A stretch of 11,792 bases of DNA from Hyphomonadaceae bacterium. Lineage in GTDB: Bacteria > Pseudomonadota > Alphaproteobacteria > Caulobacterales > Aquidulcibacteraceae. The DNA lies in assembly GCA_025458365.1 (NCBI GenBank), contig JALOSP010000017.1:1-11792 (forward strand), in the 5' to 3' direction. The notes beneath the pieces are model-generated. The model worked only from the letters and a program-made list of their open reading frames with translations. It ran no database searches and had not been told where the DNA came from. Made by a program: the position numbers and the translations under genes. This document shows, piece by piece, positions 5,001 to 11,792 of this stretch. How positions within the stretch are numbered: position 1 is the first letter of the stretch; each line of letters begins with the position of its first letter.

Positions 5001-7700
5001 TCACAAGCTGCGCTTGATGATTTCCACGTCGAAGCACTCGATCCGGTCGCCTTCGCGGATGTCCTGATAGCCTTCAAAGCCCATGCCGCACTCCTGCCCG
5101 GCAGTGACTTCGGAGACTTCATCCTTGAACCGCTTGAGCGTGGACAGCTTGCCTTCGTGCACCACCACATCGTCGCGCAGGAGGCGCACGCCGCAGCCGC
5201 GACGGATGTTGCCTTCGGTGACCCGGCAGCCTGCCACCTTGCCCACCTTGGTGATGGCAAAGACCTGCAGGATTTCGGCATAGCCCAGGAAGTTCTCCTT
5301 CCGCTCCGGCTCGAGCATGCCTGACAGGATGTCTTTCACATCGTCAATCAGATTGTAGATCACCGAATAATAGCGGATTTCCACACCTTCATTCTCGGCC
5401 AGATCGCGCACTTGCTTCTGGGCACGGGTGTTGAAGGCGAGGATCGGCGCACCCGACGATTTGGCCAGCAGCACATCGCTTTCGGTGATGCCGCCCACAG
5501 CCTGGTGAATCACCCGACCGCGGACTTCCGATGTTGCCAGCTTCTCCAGCGAGGCAGTGATGGCCTCGGCAGAGCCCTGCACATCGGCCTTCACGATCAG
5601 CGGGAATTCCTTGGTTTCGGCTTCCTTGATCCGGGCCAGCATGCTTTCCAGACCCGAACGCGCGCTTGGACGGATCGCCGCCTTCTCGCGCTTCAGACGG
5701 ATGCGGTAGTCGGTGATTTCCCGCGCACGGGCTTCACTGTCGACCACGACCACCTGTTCGCCGGGTTCAGGCGCACCATCGAGGCCGAGGATTTCAACCG
5801 GCAGCGATGGACCTGCGGTTTCCAGGGTCTGGCCACGTTCGTCCATCATGGCGCGCACCCGGCCCCATTGGGTCCCGGCCACCACGAGATCGCCGCGCTT
5901 CAAGGTGCCGCGCTGGACCAGAACGGTCGCGACAGAGCCTTTGCCCTTGTCGAGCTTGGATTCGATCACGATGCCTTCGCCAGCCCGCTTTGTGCTGGCC
6001 TTCAGGTCGAGCACTTCGGACTGCAGCAGGATGGCTTCGAGGATGTCTTCCAGACCCATGCGCTTGAGTGCCGAGACTTCCACCGCCTGGGTTTCGCCAC
6101 CCATGGCTTCGGTGACGATCTCGTGCTGCAACAGGTCAGTCAGCACGCGGGTCGGGTCGGCATCCGGCTTGTCGATCTTGTTGACCGCGATGATCATCGG
6201 CACACCAGCCGCCTTGGCATGGTTCAGCGCTTCGACCGTCTGCGGCATCACGCCGTCATCGGCAGCCACGACCAGCACGACGATGTCGGTGGCCTTGGCA
6301 CCGCGCGCCCGCATGGCCGAGAAGGCCGCGTGGCCCGGCGTGTCGAGGAAGGTGACGCGCTGGCCGTCCGGCAGGCGCACCTGATAGGCGCCGATATGCT
6401 GGGTGATGCCACCGGCTTCGCCCTTGACCACATCGGTAGAGCGGATCGCGTCGAGCAGCGAGGTCTTGCCATGGTCCACGTGGCCCATGATGGTGACCAC
6501 GGGCGGACGCGGCTCCAGATCGCCTTCGATATCGTCTTCGCCCTCAAGGCCGATTTCGACGTCCGATTCGGCGACGCGCTTGACGGCATGGCCGAAGTCG
6601 GTGGCGATCAGTTCGGCAGTGTCAGCGTCGAGCACATCGGTGCCCTTCATCATCTGACCCTGCTTCATCAGATACTTGACCACATCGGTCAGCCGTTCGG
6701 CCATCCGCTGGGCCAGTTCCATGACCGTGATGGTCTCTGGGATCACGACGTCACGGACCTGCTTGGCCTGTTCGACGCCCTTGTTCATCCGACGCTCACG
6801 CTCACGCTCACGGGCGCGACGCACGGAGGCCAGCGAGCGCTGGCGCTCGTCATCGGATTCCAGCGCCGCATTGATGGTCAAGCGGCCACCACGACGCATG
6901 TCGCCGACCTTCGGCTTGGCCGCCGGGGCCTGACGGACCAGCGCGGCGCGCTGCTTCTTCACCCGGCCACCGAGCTGGGACAGCAAGTCGCCGCCCTCGT
7001 CGCGGACGATGGGTTGCGGGCCACGACGGCCCGGCTCCGGCGCTGCGCCAGCAGCGTCACCCCCCTCGACGGGTTCGGCGGGTTGTTCGGCAGTAGCGGC
7101 GGCCTCGTCGATCTCGCGCTGGGTCGCCATCTTGTCGGCGACTTTCTTCTGCAATTCTTCCACGCGGCGAGCGCGCTCTTCGGCGGCGCGAATGTCTGCC
7201 TCTTCGCGTGCCTTGCGGGCAGCCTCGGCTTCCTGGGCGCGGCGTTCCACTTCGAGCTTGCGGCGTTCGGCATCTTCACGGCGGGCACGCGCCTCGGCAT
7301 CAGCCTCGTCGCGGGCGCGACGCTCGTCTTCCATCGAGCGGGCACGCTCGAGCGCAGCGCTGCGGGCTTCAAGCTCACGCGCAGACAAGCCAAGCTGTCC
7401 ACCGGCGAGCGGACGGGTGGGCGCTGGCCGTTCCGGCGCGACCTGCGCTGCTGGTTGGGCCGGGGCAGCGGCGGGGGCAGGGGTGCCTGCAGCCGGACGC
7501 TGGGGCACAAAGCTGGGGCGCGGGCCACCGGCTTCGGGCACATTGGCCCGCTTCTTCTTGACTTCCACGAGAACGGACTTCTGGCGCCCGTGAGAGAAAC
7601 TCTGCTTCACGGTTCCCGCGCTGACGCTGCGGTTCAAGGTCAGCGGCTTGCGGCCGGTGCCATCCTTGCGATCTGTATCTTTGGTATCAGTCATCTGCAT
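5001..7700 (-). CDS. infB: Translation initiation factor IF-2
   Basis: This GTPase brings formyl-Met-tRNA to the 30S subunit and promotes 50S joining. It has 899 residues, normal for alphaproteobacteria. Order of parts: an N-terminal IF2-associated segment ([20 protein letters not shown], about 20-39, then VLVEVKKKR); a Pro/Ala linker; a highly charged Glu/Arg/Ala coiled coil (about 105-195); the IF2_N domain with [14 protein letters not shown]; the G domain with GHVDHGKTS (G1, from 406), [11 protein letters not shown] (G2), DTPGHAAF (G3, 453-460), NKID (G4, 507-510) and SALKRMG (G5); then the beta-barrel and C-terminal fMet-tRNA-binding domains ending in DVEIIKRSL. All GTPase motifs are intact. 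The start is ATG at 7700 or in-frame ATG at 7694; neither has a good Shine-Dalgarno. A 156-bp gap separates it from ylxR. It is the fourth gene of the rimP operon. Confidence 0.98.
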   Translation of the reverse strand: MQMTDTKDTDRKDGTGRKPLTLNRSVSAGTVKQSFSHGRQKSVLVEVKKKRANVPEAGGPRPSFVPQRPAAGTPAPAAAPAQPAAQVAPERPAPTRPLAGGQLGLSARELEARSAALERARSMEDERRARDEADAEARARREDAERRKLEVERRAQEAEAARKAREEADIRAAEERARRVEELQKKVADKMATQREIDEAAATAEQPAEPVEGGDAAGAAPEPGRRGPQPIVRDEGGDLLSQLGGRVKKQRAALVRQAPAAKPKVGDMRRGGRLTINAALESDDERQRSLASVRRARERERERRMNKGVEQAKQVRDVVIPETITVMELAQRMAERLTDVVKYLMKQGQMMKGTDVLDADTAELIATDFGHAVKRVAESDVEIGLEGEDDIEGDLEPRPPVVTIMGHVDHGKTSLLDAIRSTDVVKGEAGGITQHIGAYQVRLPDGQRVTFLDTPGHAAFSAMRARGAKATDIVVLVVAADDGVMPQTVEALNHAKAAGVPMIIAVNKIDKPDADPTRVLTDLLQHEIVTEAMGGETQAVEVSALKRMGLEDILEAILLQSEVLDLKASTKRAGEGIVIESKLDKGKGSVATVLVQRGTLKRGDLVVAGTQWGRVRAMMDERGQTLETAGPSLPVEILGLDGAPEPGEQVVVVDSEARAREITDYRIRLKREKAAIRPSARSGLESMLARIKEAETKEFPLIVKADVQGSAEAITASLEKLATSEVRGRVIHQAVGGITESDVLLAKSSGAPILAFNTRAQKQVRDLAENEGVEIRYYSVIYNLIDDVKDILSGMLEPERKENFLGYAEILQVFAITKVGKVAGCRVTEGNIRRGCGVRLLRDDVVVHEGKLSTLKRFKDEVSEVTAGQECGMGFEGYQDIREGDRIECFDVEIIKRSL

Positions 7701-7856
7701 CCATGGTGCCCGGAACGGGCGTTACGTCTCTTCACTAGCGGCCCGGGGTCTAACCCCCAGTCTGGCTCAACAGCAAAACCAGCGCCCGCCAGCCGCCGGA
7801 ACCCTGCGATCCCGCCGTCTGTCTGGCGCCGTGCTCAGGCTTGCGCGGCTGTCCAT
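7701..7856 (-). other. ylxR-infB intergenic leader with hairpin before the infB start
   Basis: This is a 156-bp gap in an otherwise tightly packed operon. A GCCCG-TTC-CGGGC stem-loop (7708-7720) lies eight bases before the infB ATG, where a Shine-Dalgarno would be expected. A five-codon out-of-frame mini-ORF (ATG at 7704, stop at 7689-7687) overlaps the infB start. No convincing promoter was seen: a TTGCTG/TTAGAC pair with 17-bp spacing is only a weak match. Confidence 0.35.
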
Positions 7857-8477
7857 TCATATGGCCCATCCATCCGGCACGAGAGGTCGAAACCCCGCAA
7901 GCCGGACAGCCTCGGCGCCCCAGCGTTGAGCCAGCGCACCTTCGGGCAGGAGGGCGTGTATCACATGATCCCGTCCCAACGCCATGCCCAATTGTGCACC
8001 ACTCAGTTGCGCACACAGCGGCAGGCCGGGCCAGGCGCGCGAAAGGCCATCAAGCTTGCCGCGCCCGTCTGCCGATCCATCTAACGCCTCGACACGCCAA
8101 CCGGGCCGCCGGGCCCGCAGGAAGGCCGACACCTGGTCGAACCCGGCAATCACCTGGCCAGCCCGCCGGGCAATACCCAACAGCTCCAGCAAGCGGCGTT
8201 CGAGGGCTGCCTCGGTGTGGTCCGCCAGATCGGCAGGAGCCTGCACAGCCTGCTTCAGACCACGGGCGAAGCCGCCCTTGCGCGCAGCAAGCTGGACCGC
8301 CTCACGACTGGCTGTGACCCACACCCCGCGACCGGGTGCCCGCGCCCCCACATCGGGATGCAGCAGACCGTCAGGATCGGCGACAAACCGGATCAGGCGG
8401 TCCTCGGGCAGGCTTTCACCGGTGGCGACGCACCGGCGGACCCGCCCGCGACCTTCAGCCCGCTCGGCCCTGTCCAT
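7857..8477 (-). CDS. ylxR: YlxR-family (DUF448) RNA-binding protein fused to an L7Ae-like domain
   Basis: This 206-residue protein has two parts. Residues about 10-80 are the YlxR/DUF448 domain: RRCVATGESLPEDRLIRFV (14-32), then PDGLLHPDVGARAPGRGVWV (35-54), with the conserved R-C, LIRFV and PGRG-W elements. Residues about 95-195 resemble an L7Ae-type RNA-binding domain: LLELLGIARRAGQVIAGFDQV (97-116), ALDGSADGRGKL (131-142) and AQLGMALGRDHVIHALL (161-177). This two-domain form between nusA and infB is usual in alphaproteobacteria. YlxR-type proteins (RnpM in Firmicutes) bind RNA and have been reported to modulate RNase P; the role of the fused form is not established. The ATG shares one base with the nusA stop (TGATG), indicating translational coupling. 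Confidence 0.9.
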   Translation of the reverse strand: MDRAERAEGRGRVRRCVATGESLPEDRLIRFVADPDGLLHPDVGARAPGRGVWVTASREAVQLAARKGGFARGLKQAVQAPADLADHTEAALERRLLELLGIARRAGQVIAGFDQVSAFLRARRPGWRVEALDGSADGRGKLDGLSRAWPGLPLCAQLSGAQLGMALGRDHVIHALLPEGALAQRWGAEAVRLAGFRPLVPDGWAI

Positions 8478-10096
8478 CAGCCGTCCGCATCAGCGGTCTC
8501 TGCCGCCTCAGCATCATCATCGGCCACTTCGGCTTCCGGCAGGGCCTCGATCCAGCCCATGGCCAGACGGGCCTGCATGATCAGGCCGTCAGCGTCTTCG
8601 GCAGACATGTCGAGGCTTTCCAGAATCCCCGGCTCGCGCACACGCTCACCATTCTTGGTTTCGAACCAGCCGCGCAGGTCATCAGACACCAGACCGGCGA
8701 GGTCCTCGACCGTCTTGACACCGCCCTCGCCCAGCATGACCGCCATCGGCAGGGTGATGCCAGGGATTTCCAGCAGGCCATCCTCGACACCCAACGCGAT
8801 CCGCTTTTCGTTCTGGGCGTTGGCTTCACGCTCCAGATGTTCGCGCGCACGGGTCTGCAATTCCTCGGCAGTCCCTTCATCGATGCCCTCGATGTTGAGG
8901 ATTTCGCCGAGGTCGATCCAGGCCAGATCCTCGATGGTTTCAAAACCTTCGGAGATCAGCAGGCGTGCCATGATCTCGTCGACTTCCAGCGCACCCATGA
9001 ACAATTCGGACAGGGTGGCAGCTTCCTTCTCGCGACGGCTGCTTTCTTCTTCTTCGGTCAGGATGTCGATGGTCCATCCGGTGAGCTGCGAGGCCAGACG
9101 CACATTCTGGCCACGACGGCCGATGGCAAGGCTGAGCTGCTCGTCAGGGACCACCACTTCGACCCGGCCTTCTTCCTCGTCCAGCACCACTTTGGTGACT
9201 TCGGCGGGCTGCAGCGCGTTGACGATGAAGGTTGCCTGATCTTCCGACCACGGAATGATGTCGATCTTCTCGCCACCCAGTTCGCCAACCACGGCCTGCA
9301 CCCGCGACCCGCGCATGCCGACGCAGGCGCCGACGGGATCGATCGAGCTGTCGTTCGACAGGACCGCGATCTTGGCGCGCGAGGACGGATCACGCGCCAC
9401 CGACTTGATCTCGATGATGCCGTCATAGACTTCCGGCACTTCCTGGGCGAACAGCTTGGCCATGAAGCCGGGATGGGCGCGCGACAGGAAGATTTGCGGG
9501 CCCTTCGCCTCGCGGCGCACGTCATAAATATAGCAGCGCACGCGGTCGCCGGCATGCAGCATCTCGCGCGGCAGGCCCTCGTTGCGCCGGATCACGCCTT
9601 CGCCACGGCCCAGATCGACGAACACATTGCCGTATTCCACGCGCTTGACGATGCCGTTGATGATGTCGCCCACGCGATCCTTGTATTCGTCAAACTGCTT
9701 GTCACGCTCGGCTTCACGCACGCGCTGCATGATCACCTGCTTGCCGGTCAGCGACATCACGCGACCGAAGTCGAACAGCGGAAGCTCATCGGTGAACTCG
9801 TGGCCGACAGCCACGTCAGCCTGCATGCGTTGCGCCACCGACAGCGGGATCTGCTGGGTCGGGTTTTCCACCGCATCCTGGTTTTCCACCACGGTCTGAA
9901 CGCGGGTCAAGGTCAGTTCGCCATTCTTGGCATTGATCTTGGCGCGGATGTCATGGTCCATGCCATAGCGCGCGCGGGCGGCCTTCTGGATCGCTTCCTC
10001 GATGGCACCGAGCACGATGTCTTCATCGATGTTCTTTTCGTAGGCGACCGATCGGGCGATCTGCAGCAATTCGAGGCGGTTGGCAGAAATGGACAT
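8477..10096 (-). CDS. nusA: Transcription termination/antitermination factor NusA
   Basis: NusA binds RNA polymerase and nascent RNA, controlling pausing, intrinsic termination and rRNA antitermination. The 539-residue product is complete. It has an N-terminal polymerase-binding domain (1-130, starting SISANRLELLQIARSVAYEK), an S1 domain (about 139-205, KRVEYGNVFVDLGRGEGVI), KH1 with the loop GMRG (260-263) and KH2 with IGRRGQNVRLASQL (325-338). Two C-terminal helix-hairpin-helix acidic repeats follow (about 370-425 and 445-515, each with IPGI or IEGI-type turns), then an acidic tail rich in Asp, Glu and Ala. Two C-terminal repeats plus the tail is the typical proteobacterial form. A strong AAGGAG lies nine bases before the ATG, inside the last codons of rimP, whose stop is four bases upstream. 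It is likely autoregulated through the leader described at 10746-10779. Confidence 0.98.
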   Translation of the reverse strand: MSISANRLELLQIARSVAYEKNIDEDIVLGAIEEAIQKAARARYGMDHDIRAKINAKNGELTLTRVQTVVENQDAVENPTQQIPLSVAQRMQADVAVGHEFTDELPLFDFGRVMSLTGKQVIMQRVREAERDKQFDEYKDRVGDIINGIVKRVEYGNVFVDLGRGEGVIRRNEGLPREMLHAGDRVRCYIYDVRREAKGPQIFLSRAHPGFMAKLFAQEVPEVYDGIIEIKSVARDPSSRAKIAVLSNDSSIDPVGACVGMRGSRVQAVVGELGGEKIDIIPWSEDQATFIVNALQPAEVTKVVLDEEEGRVEVVVPDEQLSLAIGRRGQNVRLASQLTGWTIDILTEEEESSRREKEAATLSELFMGALEVDEIMARLLISEGFETIEDLAWIDLGEILNIEGIDEGTAEELQTRAREHLEREANAQNEKRIALGVEDGLLEIPGITLPMAVMLGEGGVKTVEDLAGLVSDDLRGWFETKNGERVREPGILESLDMSAEDADGLIMQARLAMGWIEALPEAEVADDDAEAAETADADG

Positions 10097-10100
10097 GGGT

Positions 10101-10703
10101 TCAGTCTCCTTGAGGCTGTGTCAGTGTCACCGGCTGACCTGTCGGCGCCGGGCTGTCGGTGAGGGCGGCTTCCACCGCGTCGATTTCGTCCTGGCCTGCG
10201 CCTCGATTGCGCAGGCTTTCGCGGATCAGAGCATCGGTTAGCACCAGTTTGGCGGTCTCGATCCAGTCAAACGGGATGAAAATAGTATCGGTCTCTGTGG
10301 CCAGATCGATGCCGACCGCACCATCCTCGACCCCAGCCAGCACGCCTGTGAAGCGCTTGCGGCCATCGGCCAGCCGGTCCAGTTCGATCTTGGCTTCCCA
10401 ACCGGTCCAGCGGGTGAAATCGTCCAGCCGGGTCAATGGCCGGTCGATGCCGGGCGAGGAGACTTCCAGCGAATATTCACCATCGATCGGGTCTTCGGCA
10501 TCCAGCACCGGGGCGATGGAACGCGACAGCTTTTCGCAATCGCTTGCCCCCATGCCACCATCGCTCAACCGTTCGGCCATGATCTGCAGCGTCTTGCGCT
10601 TGGCCGCCATCAACCGGATGCGCACGATGGCATAGCCCAGATCATTGGCCGCAGGCTCGATCAGGGCGAGCAATCTGTCTTCGAAAGGTGATGTGGTGCG
10701 CAT
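10101..10703 (-). CDS. rimP: Ribosome maturation factor RimP
   Basis: RimP assists maturation of the 30S subunit. The start is ATG at 10703, giving 200 residues. The reading frame is open much further upstream, but the upstream part has no similarity to RimP and crosses the terminator, the promoter and the divergent gene. AAGGGC lies about seven bases before the ATG. The protein begins MRTTSPFEDRLLALIEPAANDLGYAIVRIRL (family N-domain). It continues with GASDCEKLSRSIAPVLDAEDPI, the hallmark YSLEVSSPGIDRPL (about 94-107), and a C-terminal SH3-like barrel with FTGVLAGVEDGAV and IPFDWIETAKLVL. A 35-residue tail follows the barrel and makes it longer than the 150-170 residues of many homologues. 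It is the first gene of the operon. Confidence 0.95.
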   Translation of the reverse strand: MRTTSPFEDRLLALIEPAANDLGYAIVRIRLMAAKRKTLQIMAERLSDGGMGASDCEKLSRSIAPVLDAEDPIDGEYSLEVSSPGIDRPLTRLDDFTRWTGWEAKIELDRLADGRKRFTGVLAGVEDGAVGIDLATETDTIFIPFDWIETAKLVLTDALIRESLRNRGAGQDEIDAVEAALTDSPAPTGQPVTLTQPQGD

Positions 10704-10745
10704 GGGCGCCCTTGTCTGGCTGTTGAACGTGGTCCGGCGCGCGGC

Positions 10746-10779
10746 AAACAAAAACGGCGGCCCGGTGAAGGCCGCCGTT
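10746..10779 (-). terminator. Intrinsic terminator in the rimP leader (attenuator candidate)
   Basis: AACGGCGGCC (10753-10762) pairs perfectly with GGCCGCCGTT (10770-10779) around a seven-base loop. On the minus strand the stem is followed by GTTTTTGTTTG, a proper U-tract. It lies about 43 bases upstream of the rimP ATG and downstream of the predicted minus-strand promoter, so it points at transcripts that have not yet reached any gene. On the plus strand there is no T-run, and no plus gene ends here. Confidence 0.8.
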
Positions 10780-10782
10780 CTG

Positions 10783-10795
10783 CTTGCATCGCAAG
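10783..10795 (-). other. Small leader hairpin before the terminator
   Basis: On the minus strand CTTGC-GAT-GCAAG forms a five-bp stem with a three-base loop just upstream of the terminator stem. It would be in the first 25 or so nucleotides of the predicted rimP transcript. It could be part of a pause or regulatory element; it is short enough to be chance. Confidence 0.4.
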
Positions 10796-10812
10796 AAAAC
10801 GAATGTAGCAGA

Positions 10813-10841
10813 CATATAGGCGATCCAGGCAGCCCTGTCAC
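10813..10841 (-). promoter_or_regulatory. Predicted sigma70-type promoter of the rimP-nusA-ylxR-infB operon
   Basis: On the minus strand, GTGACA (10841-10836) and TATATG (10818-10813) are separated by 17 bp. The -35 matches consensus at five of six positions and the -10 at four of six. The transcript would start near 10806, giving a leader of about 103 nt to the rimP ATG. This leader includes the terminator at 10746-10779. Confidence 0.6.
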
Positions 10842-10885
10842 CCCCATCGCACTCCTCGCGACAGTGGTGCAGCGCCTCGCGAAGG

Positions 10886-10900
10886 TTAACCGGGTGTTAA
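10886..10900 (-). promoter_or_regulatory. Perfect CtrA-type binding box
   Basis: On the minus strand the sequence is TTAA-CACCCGG-TTAAC, exactly the TTAA-N7-TTAAC consensus for the alphaproteobacterial cell-cycle and motility regulator CtrA. On the plus strand the two half-sites are TTAA at 10886-10889 and 10897-10900. It lies 61 bp before the GTG of the EAL-domain gene and about 45 bp upstream of the -35 of the rimP promoter. In a genome this GC-rich two correctly spaced TTAA half-sites are unlikely to arise often by chance. Confidence 0.65.
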
Positions 10901-10961
10901 GCAAAGCGGGTGCGCAATCGGGCTTGGTCCGATCCGGGCCTGTGTTCGGGAGAGAACGCCC

Positions 10962-11792
10962 GTGGTTTCGGTGATCATCCATAGCGTCGTGTTTCTGGTC
11001 TATCTGGCGGCTGGAGCGGGGGTCGGGGCGGGCGCCTACTGGCTGTATGATTACGGCGCGGCCACGGCCATCTGCCTGGGCGGTCTGCTGGTTGTCGGCT
11101 GCGGTCTGATCCATGTGGCCACAGCGCCGCGCGATGTGCGCCTGCAACGCCGCGAGCGGGCCCGGCTGGATGTCGAGCTGCAGGCGCTCAAGGACGCCCA
11201 GACCGTCACCGCAGGCCAGATTGAAGAAATCCGCACCACGCTGACGGACGAGGCCCGTGAACGGGAGGCCGCGATTACTGGCGAATTGCGCGAGATTGCC
11301 GTAATGATCGCCAAATTCGCAGAACGCACCGATCGCAAGATCGCCGCAGCCACCCTGGCGGCGGCTTCTGCACCCATCGCCAGCAGGCCGCGCCCGCGTT
11401 CGGATCAATCGCTGCTGAACGCTGTGAAGTCTGCGATCAACGACAACCGGGTGGAACTGCACGTCCAGCCGGTCGTCACCGTGCCGCAGCGGCGGGTGGT
11501 GTTCTACGAGGGCTACTCCCGCCTGCGCGACGAGAGCGGCGCCCTGATCATGCCGGGCGAGTTCTTGCGGGTTGCCGAGCCTTCCGGGCTGGTGGCGGAG
11601 ATCGACAACATGCTGCTGCTGAAATGCGTGCAGATTGCCCGCCGGATGATCCGTCAGGACAAGCGAACCAGCATTTTCTGCAACGTCTCGCCCACCAGCC
11701 TGGCAGACGAGACCTTCTTTGCCCAGTTCCTGACCTTCCTGCGGGAAAACCGTGAACTGGCCGGATCGCTGATTTTCGAGTTCGGGCGCGAT
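10962..11792 (+). CDS. Membrane-anchored coiled-coil EAL-domain protein, TipF-like (3' end outside window)
   Basis: This open frame runs from GTG at 10962 to the window end (277 codons, no stop). GGGAGAG seven bases before the GTG supports this start; GTG at 10971 is an alternative. Residues about 3-28 and 33-53 are two hydrophobic helices. Residues about 58-128 are a charged coiled coil (RRERARLDVELQALKDAQ and following). From about 150 an EAL phosphodiesterase-type domain begins: LHVQPVV (166-172), FYEGYSRLR (181-189) at the EAL signature, LIMPGEFLRVAEPSGLV (195-211), CNVSPTSL (240-247) and FEFGRD (272-277). The signature reads EGY instead of EAL, so hydrolysis of cyclic di-GMP is doubtful. 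Glu183, Asn241 and Glu273 at usual metal-site positions remain. Two helices, a coiled coil and a degenerate EAL domain match the architecture of Caulobacter TipF, a flagellar-positioning c-di-GMP receptor. EAL family is sure; TipF orthology is inference. Confidence 0.8.
   Translation, partial: MVSVIIHSVVFLVYLAAGAGVGAGAYWLYDYGAATAICLGGLLVVGCGLIHVATAPRDVRLQRRERARLDVELQALKDAQTVTAGQIEEIRTTLTDEAREREAAITGELREIAVMIAKFAERTDRKIAAATLAAASAPIASRPRPRSDQSLLNAVKSAINDNRVELHVQPVVTVPQRRVVFYEGYSRLRDESGALIMPGEFLRVAEPSGLVAEIDNMLLLKCVQIARRMIRQDKRTSIFCNVSPTSLADETFFAQFLTFLRENRELAGSLIFEFGRD

Noticed and set aside
5412..8084. Open frame of 890 codons on the plus strand opposite infB
   Set aside because: The minus strand encodes an unmistakable, complete IF-2. 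The plus frame is a codon-bias shadow, common in GC-rich coding DNA, with His/Asp-rich composition and no recognisable domain.
8336..10162. Open frame of 608 codons on the plus strand opposite nusA
   Set aside because: It is a shadow of complete NusA on the minus strand; low-complexity antisense composition and no plausible start signal.
10796..10960. tRNA gene upstream of rimP, as metY in E. coli
   Set aside because: No cloverleaf, TPsiC-like GGTTCGAATC stretch or CCA-side acceptor stem was found on either strand.
10704..11462. Upstream extension of the rimP frame to a 453-codon product
   Set aside because: The extension crosses the terminator, the promoter, the CtrA box and the divergent EAL gene. 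The RimP N-domain starts at the ATG at 10703 with a ribosome binding site.

Overview
The window is GC-rich and reads as the chromosome of an alphaproteobacterium, most likely a sphingomonad (Novosphingobium/Sphingobium type). The basis is the rimP-nusA-ylxR-infB block, the fused YlxR/L7Ae protein, a perfect CtrA-type box, and dense GC-rich hairpin repeats. The taxonomic placement is inference; no 16S or other marker is present.

Left part (1-4188, + strand). A small DUF559 (Vsr-like nuclease fold) gene is followed three bases later by about 290 bp of tandem hairpin repeats. Next comes a complete TRAP transporter operon: dctP (Tat-exported binding protein, 2-oxo-acid-binding-like), dctQ and dctM. 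These are coupled by GTGA and ATGA start/stop overlaps. Both membrane subunits look larger than the family norm.

Middle and right (4179-10703, - strand). Read 5'->3' on the minus strand, the order is rimP, nusA, ylxR/L7Ae, infB, a pair of inverted hairpin repeats, then a TrpF-like (phosphoribosylanthranilate isomerase family) gene. The last gene converges on dctM with a 10-bp overlap. The first four genes are the classic cluster for ribosome maturation, transcription elongation/antitermination and translation initiation. The TrpF-like gene keeps the catalytic Cys and Asp of TrpF but has lost the Ser-x-Arg substrate loop, so its substrate may differ.

Divergent control region (10704-10961). 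A minus-strand sigma70-type promoter (GTGACA, 17-bp spacer, TATATG) is followed, before rimP, by a strong intrinsic terminator pointing the same way. The arrangement looks like a transcription attenuator for the rimP-nusA-infB operon, and NusA feedback is the obvious hypothesis. Upstream lies TTAA-N7-TTAAC, a perfect match to the CtrA half-site pair. It sits about 60 bp before a divergent GTG-started gene for a membrane-anchored, coiled-coil, EAL-domain protein with TipF-like architecture, cut off by the window end.

Most notable points: the attenuator-like rimP leader, the CtrA box at the TipF-like gene, the TrpF paralogue without its substrate arginine, and the DUF559 gene abutting a hairpin-repeat array. 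No mobile element with a transposase, CRISPR array, tRNA or rRNA was seen.
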